16,334 nucleotides of DNA from Zeimonas sp964481165. Its GTDB lineage: Bacteria; Pseudomonadota; Gammaproteobacteria; Burkholderiales; Burkholderiaceae_E. The notes beneath the pieces are model-generated. The model ran no database searches. It had not been told where the DNA came from and saw only the letters and a list, made by a program, of their open reading frames with translations. This document shows positions 16,281 to 16,334 of the stretch, piece after piece. The DNA lies in contig CAYZYC010000058.1 of the NCBI GenBank assembly GCA_964481165.1, forward strand, positions 1 through 16,334, given 5' to 3'. Made by a program: the position numbers and the translations under genes. Position 1 is the first letter of the stretch. Each line of letters begins with the position of its first letter.

Positions 16281-16334
16281 ATGACCGCGCGCACCCTGTT
16301 CGTGACGACCGCACTGCCGTACGCGAACGGCCCG
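16281..16334 (+). CDS. metG: methionyl-tRNA synthetase, first 18 codons (runs off right edge)
   Basis: The segment MTARTLFVTTALPYANGP matches the N-terminus of methionyl-tRNA synthetase, where TxALPYANG forms the first strand and start of the nucleotide-binding fold. The enzyme charges tRNA-Met for translation. It is divergent from mrp, a pairing I recall from betaproteobacteria. Only 54 nt are available, but the ALPYANG signature is highly specific. Confidence 0.88.
   Translation, partial: MTARTLFVTTALPYANGP

Noticed and set aside
16121..16294. 58-residue N-terminal extension of Mrp
   Set aside because: Mrp homology begins at MSVTIEQVEL; the extension would run into the metG start and lacks family features.

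Overview
The window looks like chromosomal DNA from a high-GC Gram-negative bacterium, most likely a betaproteobacterium of the Burkholderiales type. This rests on the style of the LeuA, Dcd, Mrp and MetG proteins, dense coding, GC-rich codon use, and periplasmic binding proteins with signal peptides. No rRNA, tRNA, CRISPR array or classical insertion sequence was seen.

Left end (1-2135, minus strand). The first 66 codons of leuA (2-isopropylmalate synthase) run off the left edge. leuA has its own promoter-like site just past dcd and a leader of about 200 nt holding a leucine-rich 41-codon ORF. Next is dcd (dCTP deaminase), whose frame is interrupted by a 376-residue in-frame intein at the GKSTYAR/C active-site motif. 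The intein keeps all the residues expected for splicing. It carries an HNH-type homing endonuclease and DNA-binding repeats instead of the common LAGLIDADG domain.

Centre left (2447-9992, plus strand). This is a seven-gene operon for a molybdenum hydroxylase of the aerobic CO dehydrogenase / xanthine dehydrogenase family: small 2Fe-2S subunit, large Mo subunit, FAD subunit, CoxD-type MoxR ATPase, CoxE-type VWA protein, CoxG-type membrane-anchored SRPBCC protein and an XdhC/CoxI-type maturation factor. The large subunit has the form II active-site loop AYRGAGR, not the CO-oxidising form I loop, so the true substrate is unknown. A perfect 14-bp inverted repeat separates the three structural genes from the four accessory genes.

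Centre right (10008-13767, minus strand, convergent with the cox operon). A ModA-like binding protein is followed by a BtuF/FecB-type binding protein, a FecCD-type permease and a FecE-type ATPase. Facing them at 13858-14952 is a regulator with a ModE-like helix-turn-helix fused to a ModA-like ligand-binding domain. A 24-bp sequence resembling a ModE operator lies between the two transcription units. I infer a molybdate (or tungstate) uptake and sensing unit that feeds the molybdenum enzyme next door, using a vitamin-B12-type transporter with no ModBC.

Right end (15032-16334). mrp/apbC (Fe-S carrier ATPase, minus strand) is divergent from the first 18 codons of metG. metG has an extended -10 element so close to its ATG that the mRNA may be leaderless.
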